A DNA stretch of 31,933 nucleotides from Streptomyces sp. MMG1533 (GCF_001279775.1 NZ_LGDG01000288.1:1-31933), one strand, 5' to 3'; numbered from the stretch's first letter, positions 17,252 to 25,251 are shown. Program-made: numbers and translations. The notes: generated by a model from the letters alone, not told the origin.

Positions 17252-18826
17252 CTACTTGGCCTTGCGTGCCACCGTGAAGTGGTCGATCCGGTCACCCGTC
17301 TCGGCGATGCCCTGCACCTTCAGCGTGGTGTAGTGGCCCTTCGGAGCGGGCGTGACGTCCACCCGCAGGAACGAGTAGTCGAGGTAGCGCACCCGGGACC
17401 AGGCGACGGTCTCGTTCTGCTTGCCGTCCTTGAGGTTGACGAACGAGGCCACGGAGTCCGCCTCGTTCTCGTGGCCCTCGTAGGAGTCCGGGGCGCTGAA
17501 CGCGTACAGGCTGCGGCCCGCCGCACCCGCCGTCACGTACACCACACCCTCGGTCTCGGGGTACGCCGTGCCTCCGATCGGCAGCTTCTTGGCGACCTCG
17601 TTCCCCTTGATGACGTCCGTGCGCTCGTACTGGTGGTTGTGGCCGTTGATGACGAGGTCGACCGTGTACTTCTCGAACAGCGGCACCCACTCCTGGCGCA
17701 CGCCCCCCTCCGAGGCGTGCGCGGTGGAGGTGCAGTAGGCGCAGTGATGGAAGAACACGACGACGAAGTCGACGTCCGGCGAGGCGCGGAACTTCTTGAG
17801 CTGCGCCTCCAGCCACCTGGTCTGGGTGCCGCCCGAGATGCCGAGGTTGGCCGGGATCTCGAAGGAGATGTCGTTGGCGTCGAGCGAGATGACCGCGGTG
17901 TTGCCGTAGACGAAGGAGTAGACGCCCGGGAGGTTCTTCTTGTCGGGCCCGTTGTCCGGCAGGTTCCAGCGGGCCTCCTCGCCGCCGTAGCCGCCCGGCG
18001 AGTACCAGGCCTCCATGTCGTGGTTGCCGTACGCCGGCATCCACGGCACGGACTTGGCGACCGACTCGGTCTGGGCGAGGAACTGGTCCCACACGCGCGA
18101 GTCGAAGCCGGTGTCGGCGGTCTTGCCCGCGCCTGCCGGGTCGGCGTAGGCGATGTCACCGGCGTGCAGGTGGAAGGCCGGGTTCTGGCCGAGGAGCAGG
18201 CTGTTGTTGGCGAGGCCGTGGTAGCCGACGCCCTCGTCGCCGAAGGCGGTGAAGGTGAAGGGCGCCTTGTGGGCGGGGGCGGTGGTGAAGGTGCCGAGGG
18301 TGCCGAGCAGGTGGGGCTCGGCGGGGTCGAAGCCGGCATGGCCGACGCCGTAGTAGTACGTCTTGCCGGGGCGGAGGTTCGTCAGCTCGGCGTGCAGGTA
18401 GTACTGCGTGTGGTCGGCGCTCGCGCCCACGCCGGCCGGGGTGTACAGGGTGCGTACCTCGGCCTCGATCCTGCGGGAGAGGTCCCAGGGTTGGGCGCCG
18501 ATCCGGATGAAGGGCTTCTTGACGGTGACCGGAACCTGCCAGGAGACGGTGATCTCCGTGCGGGGGTCGTTGCCGTAGGCGAGGTGGCGGCCGAAGGGGG
18601 CGACGAGGGCGCCGTCGACGGTCTCGGTGCGGGTGGCAGTGGCCGGGGTCGCTGCCTGTGCGGTGGCACCGGGCACGAAGGCGCCGCCCGCGACGGCGCC
18701 CAGCGTGACCGCGCCGCCCCTGATCATCGTGCGCCGCGAGAATCTGGTGCGGAGGTATTCGTGCTGCTCCGCCATGCTCATGCGCTCGGCGAGCCGCTCC
18801 GGTACTCCCATGCGAGGAATGTCCAT
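17252..18826 (-). CDS. Secreted purple-acid-phosphatase-like metallophosphoesterase
   Basis: About 525 residues from ATG 18826. A twin-arginine signal (RFSRRTMIRGGAVTLGAVAGG) precedes an AQAATPAT processing region. A fibronectin-like N-terminal domain (about 65-185) has the phrase LRPGKTYYYGVG. The calcineurin-like domain follows with the ordered metal-binding motifs FGDEG, GDIAYAD, AYGNHDME, FFHHCAY and NGHNHQYERTD. It should hydrolyse phosphate esters outside the cell, and Tat export fits a metal cofactor loaded in the cytoplasm. The start is uncertain: in-frame ATGs at 18811 and about 18790 also leave the signal intact, and none has a strong ribosome-binding site. Its phosphate substrate is unknown. 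Confidence 0.9.
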   Translation of the reverse strand: MDIPRMGVPERLAERMSMAEQHEYLRTRFSRRTMIRGGAVTLGAVAGGAFVPGATAQAATPATATRTETVDGALVAPFGRHLAYGNDPRTEITVSWQVPVTVKKPFIRIGAQPWDLSRRIEAEVRTLYTPAGVGASADHTQYYLHAELTNLRPGKTYYYGVGHAGFDPAEPHLLGTLGTFTTAPAHKAPFTFTAFGDEGVGYHGLANNSLLLGQNPAFHLHAGDIAYADPAGAGKTADTGFDSRVWDQFLAQTESVAKSVPWMPAYGNHDMEAWYSPGGYGGEEARWNLPDNGPDKKNLPGVYSFVYGNTAVISLDANDISFEIPANLGISGGTQTRWLEAQLKKFRASPDVDFVVVFFHHCAYCTSTAHASEGGVRQEWVPLFEKYTVDLVINGHNHQYERTDVIKGNEVAKKLPIGGTAYPETEGVVYVTAGAAGRSLYAFSAPDSYEGHENEADSVASFVNLKDGKQNETVAWSRVRYLDYSFLRVDVTPAPKGHYTTLKVQGIAETGDRIDHFTVARKAK

Positions 18827-18938
18827 GGCGTCTGAAACTCGTCCCCTCAGGCGACGAAGCGCGGGACGCCGCATGGACAGCGCACGAACAGGCGCTCATG
18901 ACAGGTTCAACGTTCTTTCAAAGATCCTCAACAGACCG

Positions 18939-18956
18939 CTGCCCGAAATCGGGCAG
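18939..18956. promoter_or_regulatory. Near-palindrome/hairpin ahead of the small gene and glmS
   Basis: CTGCCCGAAATCGGGCAG has 8-bp arms around an AA centre. It lies 41 bases before the 85-residue gene and 130 bases after the divergent phosphatase start. It could be an operator or a leader hairpin; there is no T-tract. Confidence 0.6.
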
Positions 18957-18997
18957 GTTTCTTGCGAAAGTGCCGTCGGTACCCCAGGATCTACCGG

Positions 18998-19255
18998 GTG
19001 CACGACGAACTTGTTGATCATCTGACGCGATCCACGCCCCTCAGCCGGGGCGAGGCGCTGCGGGTGGTCCAGGACGTTCTCGCCTACTTCGACGAGACGA
19101 CCGAGGAGTACGTCCGTCGCCGCCACCGCGAGCTCCAGGCGCAGGGCCTGGTGAACGCGGAGATCTTCGGACGGATCGAGGCGGACCTGAAATACCGCAC
19201 GGTGGCGCCACCGGAGCTCACGCTCCGGCAGCTGCGGCGAATCGTCTACGGCTGA
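18998..19255 (+). CDS. Small conserved protein of unknown function upstream of glmS
   Basis: An 85-residue, charged, largely helical protein (HDELVDHLTRSTPLSRGEAL, then FDETTEEYVRRRHRELQAQG, ending LTLRQLRRIVYG). It has no membrane segment or signal. GTG at 18998 is chosen because AGGAT lies about 10 bases upstream and the sequence before it is arginine-rich and unlike coding sequence. Coding statistics are strong. It ends 48 bases before glmS on the same strand and is probably cotranscribed. I do not recognise a domain. The pattern resembles short all-helical DNA- or protein-binding adaptors, but no function should be assigned. Confidence 0.8.
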   Translation: MHDELVDHLTRSTPLSRGEALRVVQDVLAYFDETTEEYVRRRHRELQAQGLVNAEIFGRIEADLKYRTVAPPELTLRQLRRIVYG

Positions 19256-19303
19256 GCCGAGCCGGCCGCCGCCCACCGGGCCCTACCAGAGGAATACGTA
19301 TAT

Positions 19304-21121
19304 ATGTGCGGAATCGTCGGATACATCGGGAAGCGTGACGTCGCGCCTCTGCTCCTGGAGGGCCTGCAGCGCCTGGAGTACCGCGGCTACGACTCGGCCG
19401 GCATCGTCGTCAGCTCCCCGAAGGCCGCCGGTCTGAAGATGGTCAAGGCCAAGGGCCGGGTCCGCGACCTGGAGGCCAAGGTCCCCGCCCGCTTCAAGGG
19501 CACGACCGGCATCGCCCACACCCGCTGGGCCACCCACGGCGCCCCCTCCGACGTGAACGCCCACCCGCACCTCGACGCCGAGGGCCGGGTCGCCGTCGTC
19601 CACAACGGCATCATCGACAACGCCTCCGACCTGCGCCGCAAGCTGGAGGCGGACGGCGTCGAGTTCCTCTCCGAGACCGACACCGAGGTCCTCGTCCACC
19701 TGATCGCCCGCTCGCAGGCCGAGAAGCTGGAGGACAAGGTCCGCGACACCCTGCGGGTCGTCGAGGGCACGTACGGCATCGCCGTCATGCACGCCGACTT
19801 CCCCGACCGCATCGTGGTCGCCCGCAACGGCTCCCCGGTCGTCCTCGGCATCGGCGAGAAGGAGATGTTCGTCGCCTCGGACATCGCCGCCCTGGTCGCC
19901 CACACCCGGCAGATCGTCACTCTCGACGACGGTGAGATGGCCACCCTCAAGGCCGACGACTTCCGCACGTACACCACCGAGGGCACCCGTACGACGGCCG
20001 AGCCGACCACCGTGGAGTGGGAGGCCGCCTCGTACGACATGGGCGGCCACGACACCTACATGCACAAGGAGATCCACGAGCAGGCCGACGCCGTGGACCG
20101 CGTGCTGCGCGGCCGCATCGACGACCGCTTCTCCACCGTGCACCTCGGCGGCCTGAACCTGGACGCCCGCGAGGCGCGCCAGATCCGCCGCGTGAAGATC
20201 CTCGGCTGCGGCACCTCGTACCACGCGGGCATGATCGGCGCCCAGATGATCGAGGAGCTGGCCCGCATCCCCGCCGACGCCGAGCCGGCCTCGGAGTTCC
20301 GCTACCGCAACGCGGTCGTCGACCCCGACACCCTCTACGTCGCCGTCTCCCAGTCCGGTGAGACGTATGACGTGCTGGCGGCCGTCCAGGAGCTGAAGCG
20401 CAAGGGCGCGCGGGTTCTCGGCGTGGTGAACGTGGTCGGCTCGGCGATCGCCCGCGAGGCCGACGGCGGCATCTACGTCCACGCCGGCCCCGAGGTCTGC
20501 GTGGTGTCCACCAAGTGCTTCACCAACACGACCGTCGCCTTCGCGCTGCTCGCCCTGCACCTGGGCCGCACCCGCGACCTGTCCGTCCGGGACGGCAAGC
20601 GGATCATCGAGGGGCTGCGGAAGCTCCCCGCGCAGATCTCCGAGATGCTGGAGCAGGAGGACGAGATCAAGAAGCTGGCCGCGGAGTACGCCGAGGCCCG
20701 TTCGATGCTCTTCATCGGCCGCGTCCGGGGCTACCCGGTGGCCCGTGAGGCCTCCCTGAAGCTGAAGGAGGTCTCGTACATCCACGCCGAGGCCTACCCG
20801 GCCTCCGAGCTCAAGCACGGCCCGCTGGCCCTCATCGAGCCGGCCCTCCCCACGGTCGCGATCGTCCCCGACGACGACCTCCTCGAGAAGAACCGCGCCG
20901 CCCTGGAGGAGATCAAGGCCCGCAGCGGCAGGATCCTCGCGGTCGCCCACCAGGAGCAGGAGAAGGCCGACCAGACGATCGTGGTCCCGAAGAACGAGGA
21001 CGAGCTGGACCCGATCCTGATGGGCATCCCGCTCCAACTCCTCGCCTACCACACGGCATTGGCCCTGGGCCGGGACATCGACAAGCCGAGGAACCTCGCC
21101 AAGTCGGTCACGGTGGAGTAA
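19304..21121 (+). CDS. glmS: Glutamine-fructose-6-phosphate aminotransferase (isomerizing)
   Basis: A 605-residue enzyme that makes glucosamine-6-phosphate from fructose-6-phosphate and glutamine, the entry to cell-wall amino sugars. The N-terminal glutaminase begins MCGIVGYIG, exposing the catalytic cysteine after Met removal, with THGAPSDVNAHPH and a conserved HNGIIDN. Two SIS sugar-isomerase domains (about 285-425 and 455-595) follow, with GCGTSYHAG and SQSGETYD. It ends in the typical KPRNLAKSVTVE. GAGGA lies about 9 bases before the ATG in an unusually A/T-rich ATACGTATAT spacer. The S. coelicolor orthologue is glmS2. It contains no obvious glmS ribozyme leader. Confidence 0.96.
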   Translation: MCGIVGYIGKRDVAPLLLEGLQRLEYRGYDSAGIVVSSPKAAGLKMVKAKGRVRDLEAKVPARFKGTTGIAHTRWATHGAPSDVNAHPHLDAEGRVAVVHNGIIDNASDLRRKLEADGVEFLSETDTEVLVHLIARSQAEKLEDKVRDTLRVVEGTYGIAVMHADFPDRIVVARNGSPVVLGIGEKEMFVASDIAALVAHTRQIVTLDDGEMATLKADDFRTYTTEGTRTTAEPTTVEWEAASYDMGGHDTYMHKEIHEQADAVDRVLRGRIDDRFSTVHLGGLNLDAREARQIRRVKILGCGTSYHAGMIGAQMIEELARIPADAEPASEFRYRNAVVDPDTLYVAVSQSGETYDVLAAVQELKRKGARVLGVVNVVGSAIAREADGGIYVHAGPEVCVVSTKCFTNTTVAFALLALHLGRTRDLSVRDGKRIIEGLRKLPAQISEMLEQEDEIKKLAAEYAEARSMLFIGRVRGYPVAREASLKLKEVSYIHAEAYPASELKHGPLALIEPALPTVAIVPDDDLLEKNRAALEEIKARSGRILAVAHQEQEKADQTIVVPKNEDELDPILMGIPLQLLAYHTALALGRDIDKPRNLAKSVTVE

Positions 21122-21180
21122 GCGCCCCTAAAGGGGCGCGGGGAACTGCGCGAGCAACCACAACGCACCCGCAGAGGCCG
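21122..21180. repeat. Dispersed Streptomyces intergenic element with terminator hairpin
   Basis: GCGCCCCTAAAGGGGCGC (21122-21139) is an 8-bp perfect hairpin with an AA loop immediately after the glmS stop. It is followed by a GGGGAACTGCGCGAGCAAC tail and CGCACCCGCAG. This head-plus-tail arrangement is one I know as a recurrent intergenic element in Streptomyces genomes. Here it probably terminates glmS. Confidence 0.75.
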
Positions 21181-21190
21181 AACAAGGGAA

Positions 21191-21228
21191 CGGACCCCCA
21201 CGTGTTGCCACCAAGCACGGGGGGTCCG
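21191..21228. terminator. Terminator hairpin between glmS and the converging membrane-protein gene
   Basis: CGGACCCCC (21191-21199) pairs with GGGGGTCCG (21220-21228), and the inner CGTG/CACG segments extend the stem past a bulge. It lies between converging genes and may serve both strands, chiefly the membrane-protein gene that ends at 21269. Confidence 0.75.
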
Positions 21229-21268
21229 CTCTCATCGCCGGGAGCCGCCCAACCCCCAGCCGGCGCAG

Positions 21269-21832
21269 CTAACCGGTGGCCGTCACGCCCCGGCGAGCAG
21301 CACGTCGCGGAACAGCCGTCGGCCAGTGGGCCAGGGCCGCGGTCGCCGCGTACCAGGCCACCGCTCCCGCAGCGACGGCGAACCAGCCCCCGGCCTTGGC
21401 GAGACTCCCGTTGTCGGCGAAGTTCGCGACAGCGAGCAGCACCAACGACACGACGAACAACCCGTAGGTTCCCTTGGCGAGTTGGTCGCCCGCGGCGACG
21501 GTGAGGGACAGCGCCACAAGGGCGAACAGCAGCAGGAACAACCCGGCCGCGTTGGCAGACACCTGGTTGTCGGCCGAGACGGCCCACGTGAACCAGAGGG
21601 CGCCGAGCGCCGAGAAAGACGTACCGGTGAGGGCGTCGCGGTCGCGGAACGCCATGAGTCCGGCGACGAACAGGGCGACTCCGCCCACGTACTGGGCAAT
21701 TGACACGGCGTCGGCCGCCGTCACGCCGTCGATCACTTCGGTGTATCCGAGGCCCACGGCCAACAGGGTGATGCCGAGAGCGAGTCGGCCGACGGTCGTG
21801 GTGGTGCTTCCCGCAGAGACGTCATTGTCCAC
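21269..21832 (-). CDS. GPR1/FUN34/YaaH-family membrane protein
   Basis: A 187-residue protein with six hydrophobic helices at about 15-31, 45-62, 72-88, 97-113, 122-138 and 148-165. The spacing and phrases (ALGITLLAVGLGYTEV, YVGGVALFVAGLMAFRDRD and SFSALGALWFTWAV) fit the acetate/succinate transporter family, whose members form hexameric channels for small carboxylates. The usual N-terminal NPAPLGL motif is degenerate, so substrate assignment is weak. The GTG start has AAGGGAG about 8 bases upstream. It lies 149 bases downstream of the universal stress gene on the same strand. Confidence 0.8.
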   Translation of the reverse strand: MDNDVSAGSTTTTVGRLALGITLLAVGLGYTEVIDGVTAADAVSIAQYVGGVALFVAGLMAFRDRDALTGTSFSALGALWFTWAVSADNQVSANAAGLFLLLFALVALSLTVAAGDQLAKGTYGLFVVSLVLLAVANFADNGSLAKAGGWFAVAAGAVAWYAATAALAHWPTAVPRRAARRGVTATG

Positions 21833-21981
21833 GGCGGGCTCCCTTCGTGCATGTGCAGTTGTGCGGTGAGCGATATATGCCCTTCACAAAGGCACAAACA
21901 CCTCTACGCGCCAGTAGATTTATGCGCTGCACAAGGGAGTTCAGCCGTTTTCACAGCCATCTCACCTGGGAGGACGACCAG

Positions 21982-22509
21982 TTACGGAATGACGACGACC
22001 GGCCGCTTCGCTCGCTTGGCGAGCCGCCCGGCGACGGAGCCGAAGATGCGCCCGACGATGCCGTGGGTGGAGCCGACGACGATCGCGTCCGCCTCGTACT
22101 CCCGCCCGACCTCCTCGAGCTCGTGGCAGATGTCGCCACCGCGCTCGACGAGGATCCAGGGCACCTCCGCGAGGTACTCCGCGCAGGCGAGCTCGAGGCC
22201 GAGCACCTCGGTGCGGTGGTCCGGCACGTCGACGAAGACCGGTGGCTCGCAGCCCGCCCACACGGTGGTGGGCAGCCGGTTGGCGACATGGACGATGATC
22301 AGGCCCGACCCGGAGCGATGCGCCATACCGATGGCGTACGCGAGGGCGCGCTCACTGGACGTGGAGCCGTCGAAGCCCACCACGACGCCGTGCTTGAAGG
22401 CGGGGTCGCAGGATTGGCGTGGCTCTTCCGCCGCCAGGGGCTCGGCCGCCGTGGGGTCGGCGACGGGCCGCTTGCGGTCCGCGGGTTCGAAGAATTCGTG
22501 ACCGGCCAT
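21982..22509 (-). CDS. Universal stress protein (UspA family)
   Basis: A 175-residue single Usp domain (about residues 38-175) after a variable, charged N-terminal tail. It begins GVVVGFDGSTSSERALAYA and carries the ATP-binding GSTHGIVGRIFGSVAGRL (G-2x-G-9x-G-S type), so it is the nucleotide-binding kind. It ends RPVVVIP as usual for the family. Usp proteins help survival under starvation or low oxygen; the precise role here is unknown. Only a weak ribosome-binding site precedes the ATG. The 21833-21981 gap holds A/T-rich DNA with short TGTGC/GCACA repeats. Confidence 0.93.
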   Translation of the reverse strand: MAGHEFFEPADRKRPVADPTAAEPLAAEEPRQSCDPAFKHGVVVGFDGSTSSERALAYAIGMAHRSGSGLIIVHVANRLPTTVWAGCEPPVFVDVPDHRTEVLGLELACAEYLAEVPWILVERGGDICHELEEVGREYEADAIVVGSTHGIVGRIFGSVAGRLAKRAKRPVVVIP

Positions 22510-22829
22510 GGCTGTCTCGGCGTTGTGATCCTTTTATGGGTGGGCCGACAGTGTGCGGCGGAGTCTGTGTCCGGGAATCATCTTCCCAACCCCATACCCC
22601 CAAGGGTACGGCGGCACGCCTCCTTAGCCCAGATCGCGCCCACGGTGCGTGGGGGTTCCAGGGAGCATGCACGAGGGTGCGCCCGTAACGCAATGGTTGC
22701 TGCGCTGTACAGGCGGTTTGCACAGGATTCACGTACCGGCCGGACTGTCCCGGCGGAAAACCGGACGCACAGTGACCGACGGATCGAACACGCGTTGAAC
22801 CCCCTGAGCCACGCCACAGGGAGTACGCC
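22510..22829. other. 320-bp intergenic region between usp and the small membrane gene
   Basis: This divergent promoter region contains no supported gene. On the minus strand CATAAAAGGATC (around 22530-22541) could supply a -10 for the stress gene. A GGGAA-N5-TTCCC repeat lies at 22573-22587. The plus-strand half leads to the small membrane gene, which has CAGGGAG before its ATG. Confidence 0.5.
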
Positions 22830-23135
22830 ATGTCCGGACCGCAACCCCCCGCCCGGGACTCCTCCACCGATGTCGTCCGCTGGGCGGCCTTCAGCTGTGT
22901 CCTGGTCCCCGTGGTCCTCCTCTGGTACGGCACCTCCCTCGCCGGCGCCACGGGCACCGCCCTCGGTCTCGCGGCCGTCACCGCGGTCTGCCGTATCCTC
23001 CTGCGCCAGTCGGAGCGTGGCGCGGCCCGCCTCCTCGACGAGGAACGCACCCCGCATCGCGGCCGCCACCACAGGACCGGATCGGGGTCACACAGAGGCG
23101 GACGTCACAGCGGGGGAAATACACCGGTCGGCTGA
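22830..23135 (+). CDS. Small membrane protein upstream of adpA, function unknown
   Basis: A 101-residue protein with a polar N-terminus and one long or two short hydrophobic helices at about 17-55 (VVRWAAFSCVLVPVVLLWYG, then ATGTALGLAAVTAVCRILL). The tail is basic and rich in His, Gly and Arg (GRHHRTGSGSHRGGRHSGG). AGGGAG lies about 7 bases before the ATG. No family is recognised. It precedes adpA on the same strand, but the 378-bp gap and separate promoter signals argue against cotranscription as a simple operon. Confidence 0.75.
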   Translation: MSGPQPPARDSSTDVVRWAAFSCVLVPVVLLWYGTSLAGATGTALGLAAVTAVCRILLRQSERGAARLLDEERTPHRGRHHRTGSGSHRGGRHSGGNTPVG

Positions 23136-23513
23136 CCGGTTTCCGCGCACGCGCCCGACTCTTTTCAGCCAACTTCCGGACACCGCGCATCCCTTGCCCC
23201 AACCACCCCCCAACCCCCGTTCCACCTGCACGGAAAGGGCCTGGGGCACCCCGCGCACCCTACGTGGATTGGCCACGGCGACAAGGCGCACTTCCCTGCA
23301 CGCCCCACGAGTGCAACGCTTCGTGATCGAATGCTTCACGCCAAGTTGCCAAGTCGACAATGTGCCGGATGACCAACTGGTCTCTCCGGCACCACGGGAC
23401 GCAGTAGATTCGATCTTGACTGTCTTACGGCGGGGGACTCGTGCAGGACCGAGGGGAAACGTGCAGGAGCGACACAACCGAGGAGCCGCGACCACCGAGG
23501 GGGGCTTAGCAGT
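23136..23513 (+). promoter_or_regulatory. adpA upstream regulatory region
   Basis: This 378-bp gap has no supported gene. TAGATT (23405-23410) is a plausible -10, giving a leader of about 100 bases. CGTGCAGG occurs four times: minus strand at 23225-23232 and 23295-23302, plus strand at 23440-23447 and 23460-23467. TGGCGTGAAG on the minus strand (23334-23343) matches the AdpA-binding consensus TGGCSNGWWY at 9 of 10 positions, compatible with autoregulation. GAGGGGGG serves as the ribosome-binding site. Confidence 0.6.
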
Positions 23514-24752
23514 ATGAGCCACGACTCCACTGCCGCGCCGGAAGCCGCGGCCCGGAAACTTTCCGGGCGACGCCGCAAGGAGATCGTCGCGGTGCTGCTG
23601 TTCAGCGGCGGCCCCATCTTCGAGAGTTCCATACCGCTGTCGGTGTTCGGGATCGACCGCCAGGACGCCGGCGTGCCGCGCTACCGCCTGCTGGTCTGCG
23701 GCGGCGAAGAAGGCCCGCTGCGGACCACAGGGGGCCTGGAACTCACCGCGCCGCATGGCCTGGAGGCGATCTCCCGGGCGGGCACCGTCGTCGTGCCGGC
23801 CTGGCGTTCGATCACCTCCCCGCCACCGGAGGACGCGCTCGACGCACTGCGCCGGGCGCACGAGGAGGGGGCCCGCATCGTGGGCCTGTGCACCGGCGCC
23901 TTCGTGCTGGCTGCGGCGGGCCTGCTGGACGGCCGCCCGGCCACCACCCACTGGATGTACGCACCGACGCTCGCCAAGCGCTATCCGTCGGTGCATGTCG
24001 ACCCGCGTGAGCTGTTCGTGGACGACGGCGATGTGCTGACGTCCGCGGGTACGGCGGCCGGAATCGACCTCTGTCTGCACATCGTGCGGACGGACCACGG
24101 CAACGAGGCGGCCGGTGCGCTGGCCCGACGCCTGGTGGTCCCCCCGCGCCGAAGCGGCGGCCAGGAGCGCTACCTCGATCGATCTTTACCAGAGGAGATC
24201 GGCGCCGACCCGCTCGCCGAGGTCGTCGCCTGGGCGCTGGAGCACCTCCACGAGCAGTTCGACGTGGAGACGCTCGCCGCGCGCGCGTACATGAGCCGGC
24301 GTACGTTCGACCGCCGGTTCCGCTCGCTGACGGGCAGCGCGCCGCTGCAGTGGCTGATCACCCAGCGGGTGCTTCAGGCACAGCGCCTGCTGGAGACGTC
24401 GGACTACTCGGTGGACGAGGTCGCGGGCCGCTGCGGCTTCCGCTCGCCGGTGGCGCTGCGCGGGCACTTCCGCCGCCAGCTGGGTTCGTCGCCGGCCGCG
24501 TATCGCGCGGCCTACCGCGCGCGGCGACCGCAGGCCGAGCGGCAGCCGGATCCCGAGAGTGCGGCCGGGCCGCCGAGCGCGCCCTCTCCGCTGCACCCCG
24601 AGAGCGGCGGCCCGGTACCGCCCCAGACCCGCCGCACGGCACCGCCGAGCCCGGTCGGGACGTCCGCGTCCCTGTCCTCGTCCTCGGACAACGGGCGCGA
24701 GGCGTATGCGGGGAGCCGGGCGAGTCTGCCGGGGCAGCGCAGCGGGATGTGA
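23514..24752 (+). CDS. adpA: AraC-family master regulator of development and secondary metabolism
   Basis: A 412-residue AdpA/BldH orthologue. The N-terminal GATase1/DJ-1-like dimerisation domain (about 20-195) includes VGLCTGAFVLAAAGLLDGRP. The C-terminal AraC/XylS domain (about 230-345) has MSRRTFDRRFRSLTG and VDEVAGRCGFRSPVALRGHF. The base-contacting arginines, from numbering of the S. griseus protein, correspond to Arg263 and Arg267. Leu225, between the domains, is encoded by TTA (24186-24188), so translation needs the rare bldA tRNA. It was the only TTA codon I noticed in this window's genes. The last 65 residues are a disordered Pro/Ser/Gly tail. A hairpin follows the stop. Confidence 0.97.
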   Translation: MSHDSTAAPEAAARKLSGRRRKEIVAVLLFSGGPIFESSIPLSVFGIDRQDAGVPRYRLLVCGGEEGPLRTTGGLELTAPHGLEAISRAGTVVVPAWRSITSPPPEDALDALRRAHEEGARIVGLCTGAFVLAAAGLLDGRPATTHWMYAPTLAKRYPSVHVDPRELFVDDGDVLTSAGTAAGIDLCLHIVRTDHGNEAAGALARRLVVPPRRSGGQERYLDRSLPEEIGADPLAEVVAWALEHLHEQFDVETLAARAYMSRRTFDRRFRSLTGSAPLQWLITQRVLQAQRLLETSDYSVDEVAGRCGFRSPVALRGHFRRQLGSSPAAYRAAYRARRPQAERQPDPESAAGPPSAPSPLHPESGGPVPPQTRRTAPPSPVGTSASLSSSSDNGREAYAGSRASLPGQRSGM

Positions 24753-24757
24753 GGTTC

Positions 24758-24811
24758 GGTCGGGTGGGGGCGGGCCCGGGGCGGTTTCGCCCCCGCCGCC
24801 CCTACCCGACC
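24758..24811 (+). terminator. Terminator hairpin after adpA
   Basis: GGTCGGGTGGGGGCGG (24758-24773) pairs over 16 bases, with one G-U, to 24796-24811. The intervening sequence forms a smaller G/C hairpin of its own. It begins five bases past the stop and should separate adpA from ornA. Confidence 0.75.
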
Positions 24812-24816
24812 CATCC

Positions 24817-25190
24817 CGGGGGCTGCCGCCCCCGGCCCCCGCTTCGGCCCTGAACGGCCCTCACCCTCAAACACCGGACGGGCTGGGCAACGCCGACCGA
24901 CGCTGAACACGGCCGCCAGCTGGGCAACGCGAACCGGCGATGCCTCCACCGCCCCCTTCGGGTGGGTGGGGGTTGGTGACGGCTGCTGTCGCCCTGCCCC
25001 CCTCCCAGACGGGCCGGGCAACGCCGACCGACGCTGAACACGGCCGCCCCCTCCCGGTAGGTGAGGGCTGGGGATGGTTGCTCTCGGTCTCGGACACAGG
25101 GCGGGGTGAGGGGTGCCGCGCCTCTCGAGTGACCGAGTCGGGTGGTGGGTGGGCAAAGGCCGGGGGTCTGGGGGCGGAGCCCCCAGTCGC
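24817..25190. repeat. Repeat-rich intergenic block between adpA and ornA
   Basis: In order: a GGGGGC-TGCC-GCCCCC hairpin (24818-24833) followed by a GCTTCGG-CCCTGAACGGCC-...-CTCAAACACCGGACGGGCTG string that I recognise as a common Streptomyces intergenic repeat; a 41-bp direct repeat at 24877-24917 and 25008-25048 (one mismatch, 131-bp period) centred on GCAACGCCGACCGACGCTG; a partial third copy near 24919 (CTGGGCAACGCGAACCG); and a CTGGGGGC-GGA-GCCCCCAG hairpin at 25168-25186. I see no gene in 24753-25263. Confidence 0.75.
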
Positions 25191-25251
25191 GGGCCGAGCC
25201 CCCAGTAGCGCTCGCATCTACACCGGGGACCACAAAAGCGCACGCCAGCCT

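Noticed and set aside
18962..18997. A TTG start giving a 97-residue version of the small protein before glmS
   Set aside because: The extra residues are basic and unlike the rest; GTG at 18998 has the better-placed AGGAT.
19256..19303. A glmS ribozyme upstream of glmS
   Set aside because: The gap from the previous gene is only 48 bp, too short for that ribozyme, and none of its conserved core is seen.
22573..22587. GGGAA-N5-TTCCC as an operator upstream of the universal stress gene
   Set aside because: The arms are short, the match to known Streptomyces stress regulators is poor, and a repeat this size is expected by chance.
21847..23517. A 556-codon plus-strand open frame
   Set aside because: It runs antisense through the universal stress gene, out of frame across the small membrane gene, and through the adpA promoter; it has no domain.
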